Shown here one piece after another: positions 63,376 through 64,000 of a DNA stretch of 64,000 nt; position 1 is the first letter of the stretch, and each line of letters opens with the position of its first letter. Below the pieces are notes generated by a model, which saw nothing but the letters and a program-made list of their open reading frames with translations, was not told the origin of the DNA and did no database searches. Source of the DNA: Aureimonas sp. AU20 (GTDB lineage: Bacteria; Pseudomonadota; Alphaproteobacteria; Rhizobiales; Rhizobiaceae); assembly GCF_001442755.1 (NCBI RefSeq), contig NZ_CP006367.1, forward strand, positions 3,100,001 through 3,164,000. Reading direction: 5' to 3'. A program made the position numbers and the translations under genes.

Positions 63376-63558
63376 TTACGGGCGCCATTCCCGATTCGTT
63401 AAAATTGCGTGAGGATTTTCCCGGCCCGGGTCGCTTTCGCGAAGACGAGCCGCCTCCTCCCGTTGGTCTAAGCGCTCGGCAAGCGCCTCGACCACCCGCC
63501 GTCGCATCTCCTCGCGAAGCGCGGCCTTGTCGAAACGCACTTGCACCAAGCCGATCAT
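63376..63558 (-). CDS. Unrecognised 60-residue protein inside the GTA cluster
   Basis: 60 residues, highly charged and helical (RFDKAALREEMRRRVVEALAERL and on), with no membrane segment or Cys. A near-perfect GAGGAGG ribosome site and a four-base overlap with gp7 (ATGA at 63555-63558) support real translation. The Rhodobacter GTA has no gene between gp7 and gp8 as I remember it; an HK97 gp10-like minor protein occupies this place in many phages, but similarity to it is not evident. It may be a shortened remnant of such a protein or a coiled-coil assembly factor. Confidence 0.65.
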   Translation of the reverse strand: MIGLVQVRFDKAALREEMRRRVVEALAERLDQREEAARLRESDPGRENPHAILTNREWRP

Positions 63559-63887
63559 GCTTCCTCCTCACAGCGGCAGACGAGCCAGCGCCCGGTCTCG
63601 TCGGGGTCGTGCAGGCTGCGGATCACGAGTCGCCGCGCTCCCAGGCGAAACGCCATTCCCCGCACGAGGCCCGCCCGAGCCCGCAGGGTGACGCGATGCG
63701 TGATCGCGCCGATCCGCTGCCCGAGCCGCTCCTCGACGATCGCGGTCAGAGGCTCGACGCGAACCGAGGTCTCGCCCACCTCCACCCAGTTCTCCCGGGC
63801 TCCGCCCGAACCGTCCGTCACAAGGTCGTTGCGCTCGATCGCCGCCCGCTTGGTCAGAAGGCCGGGGTCCAGAAACAGGAGCGCCAT
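63555..63887 (-). CDS. GTA head-tail adaptor protein (gp7)
   Basis: 110-residue phage head closure (stopper) protein: LLTKRAAIERNDLVTDGSGGARENWVEVGE, then RVTLRARAGLVRGMAFRLGAR and a final HDPDETGRWLVCRCEE. This is the SPP1 gp16/HK97 head-tail adaptor pattern. It starts one base after the gp6 stop. Confidence 0.9.
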   Translation of the reverse strand: MALLFLDPGLLTKRAAIERNDLVTDGSGGARENWVEVGETSVRVEPLTAIVEERLGQRIGAITHRVTLRARAGLVRGMAFRLGARRLVIRSLHDPDETGRWLVCRCEEEA

Positions 63888-63888
63888 G

Positions 63889-64000
63889 TCAAAGCCTCGG
63901 CGCCCGGAAGGGAGCGATCAGCGCGCGCGCCAGCGGCGGCATGAAAGCCGGCTGCAGCGCCGGGCCGACCGTGCCGCGCGTTTCGAACGCGGCCGCCGCC
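63889..64000 (-). CDS. GTA head-tail connector (gp6), partial
   Basis: Only the last 36 codons are in the window; the gene continues beyond the right edge. The end AFMPPLARALIAPFRAPRL matches the typical C-terminus of the gp6-like head-tail connector, where a short helix precedes a terminal APxRxxRL. Assignment rests on this and on its place before gp7. Confidence 0.7.
   Translation of the reverse strand, partial: AAAAFETRGTVGPALQPAFMPPLARALIAPFRAPRL

Noticed and set aside
55158..64000. Ordinary prophage
   Set aside because: Gene order and families match the GTA structural cluster, and no integrase, repressor, replication or attachment-site sequence is visible; the left flank is the conserved feuN/feuP locus. 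The part beyond the right edge was not available.

Overview
The window is G+C-rich, almost fully coding DNA from an alphaproteobacterium of the order Hyphomicrobiales (Rhizobiales). Pointers are an Omp2-type porin pair, a SbmA/BacA peptide transporter, the block feuN-feuP-feuQ / cycHJKL (ccmI-E-F-H) / degP / two-component pair / glnE / pleC-like kinase, class I lysyl-tRNA synthetase, and a Rhodobacter-type gene transfer agent (GTA) gene cluster. Porin and repeat features fit Aurantimonadaceae (Aureimonas/Aurantimonas-like), but that placement is from memory and uncertain. No rRNA, tRNA, CRISPR array, intact insertion sequence or integrase was seen.

Layout. 1-5.9 kb: fatty-acid beta-oxidation genes (acyl-CoA dehydrogenase, thiolase, two-domain hydratase/3-hydroxyacyl-CoA dehydrogenase), interrupted by a small low-G+C winged-helix-like gene and by a c-di-GMP phosphodiesterase on the other strand. 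6-18.3 kb: assorted housekeeping genes (YihY membrane protein, S24 regulator, nuclease-like protein, LysK, periplasmic binding protein, glycosyltransferase with a possible c-di-GMP-binding N-terminus, Nudix, FdhD, TerC, QueF, RibB). 18.5-24.8 kb: two near-identical porins pointing away from each other, with an aminotransferase, a Sel1-like protein and two DUF2147-like periplasmic proteins between or beside them. 25-38 kb: GST, AMP nucleosidase, phosphodiesterase-fold membrane protein, SbmA, ETF-ubiquinone oxidoreductase, uracil-DNA glycosylase, two transporters, aminopeptidase N. 38-55 kb: PleC-like kinase facing a long minus-strand block with glnE, an OmpR-type two-component pair, DegP, the cytochrome c maturation operon, and the FeuNPQ envelope-stress system.

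55.1-64 kb holds the tail half of a GTA, read right to left: head-tail connector (gp6, cut by the window edge), adaptor (gp7), an unrecognised 60-residue gene, tail terminator (gp8), tail tube (gp9), two assembly chaperones, a short tape measure, distal tail protein, hub, cell-wall peptidase and the 1292-residue baseplate protein, then a holin-like gene. Head genes should lie beyond the right edge. Start/stop overlaps and gaps of a few bases show one co-transcribed unit, but it contains a terminator-like hairpin before gp9 and an AT-rich nested palindrome before gp8.

A dispersed ~165-bp element with imperfect terminal inverted repeats occurs three times (7.1, 40.7, 52.5 kb); two copies end exactly on the stop codon of a neighbouring gene. 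Where the initiation codon was ambiguous it was chosen by the Shine-Dalgarno match and family length, and this is stated per gene.
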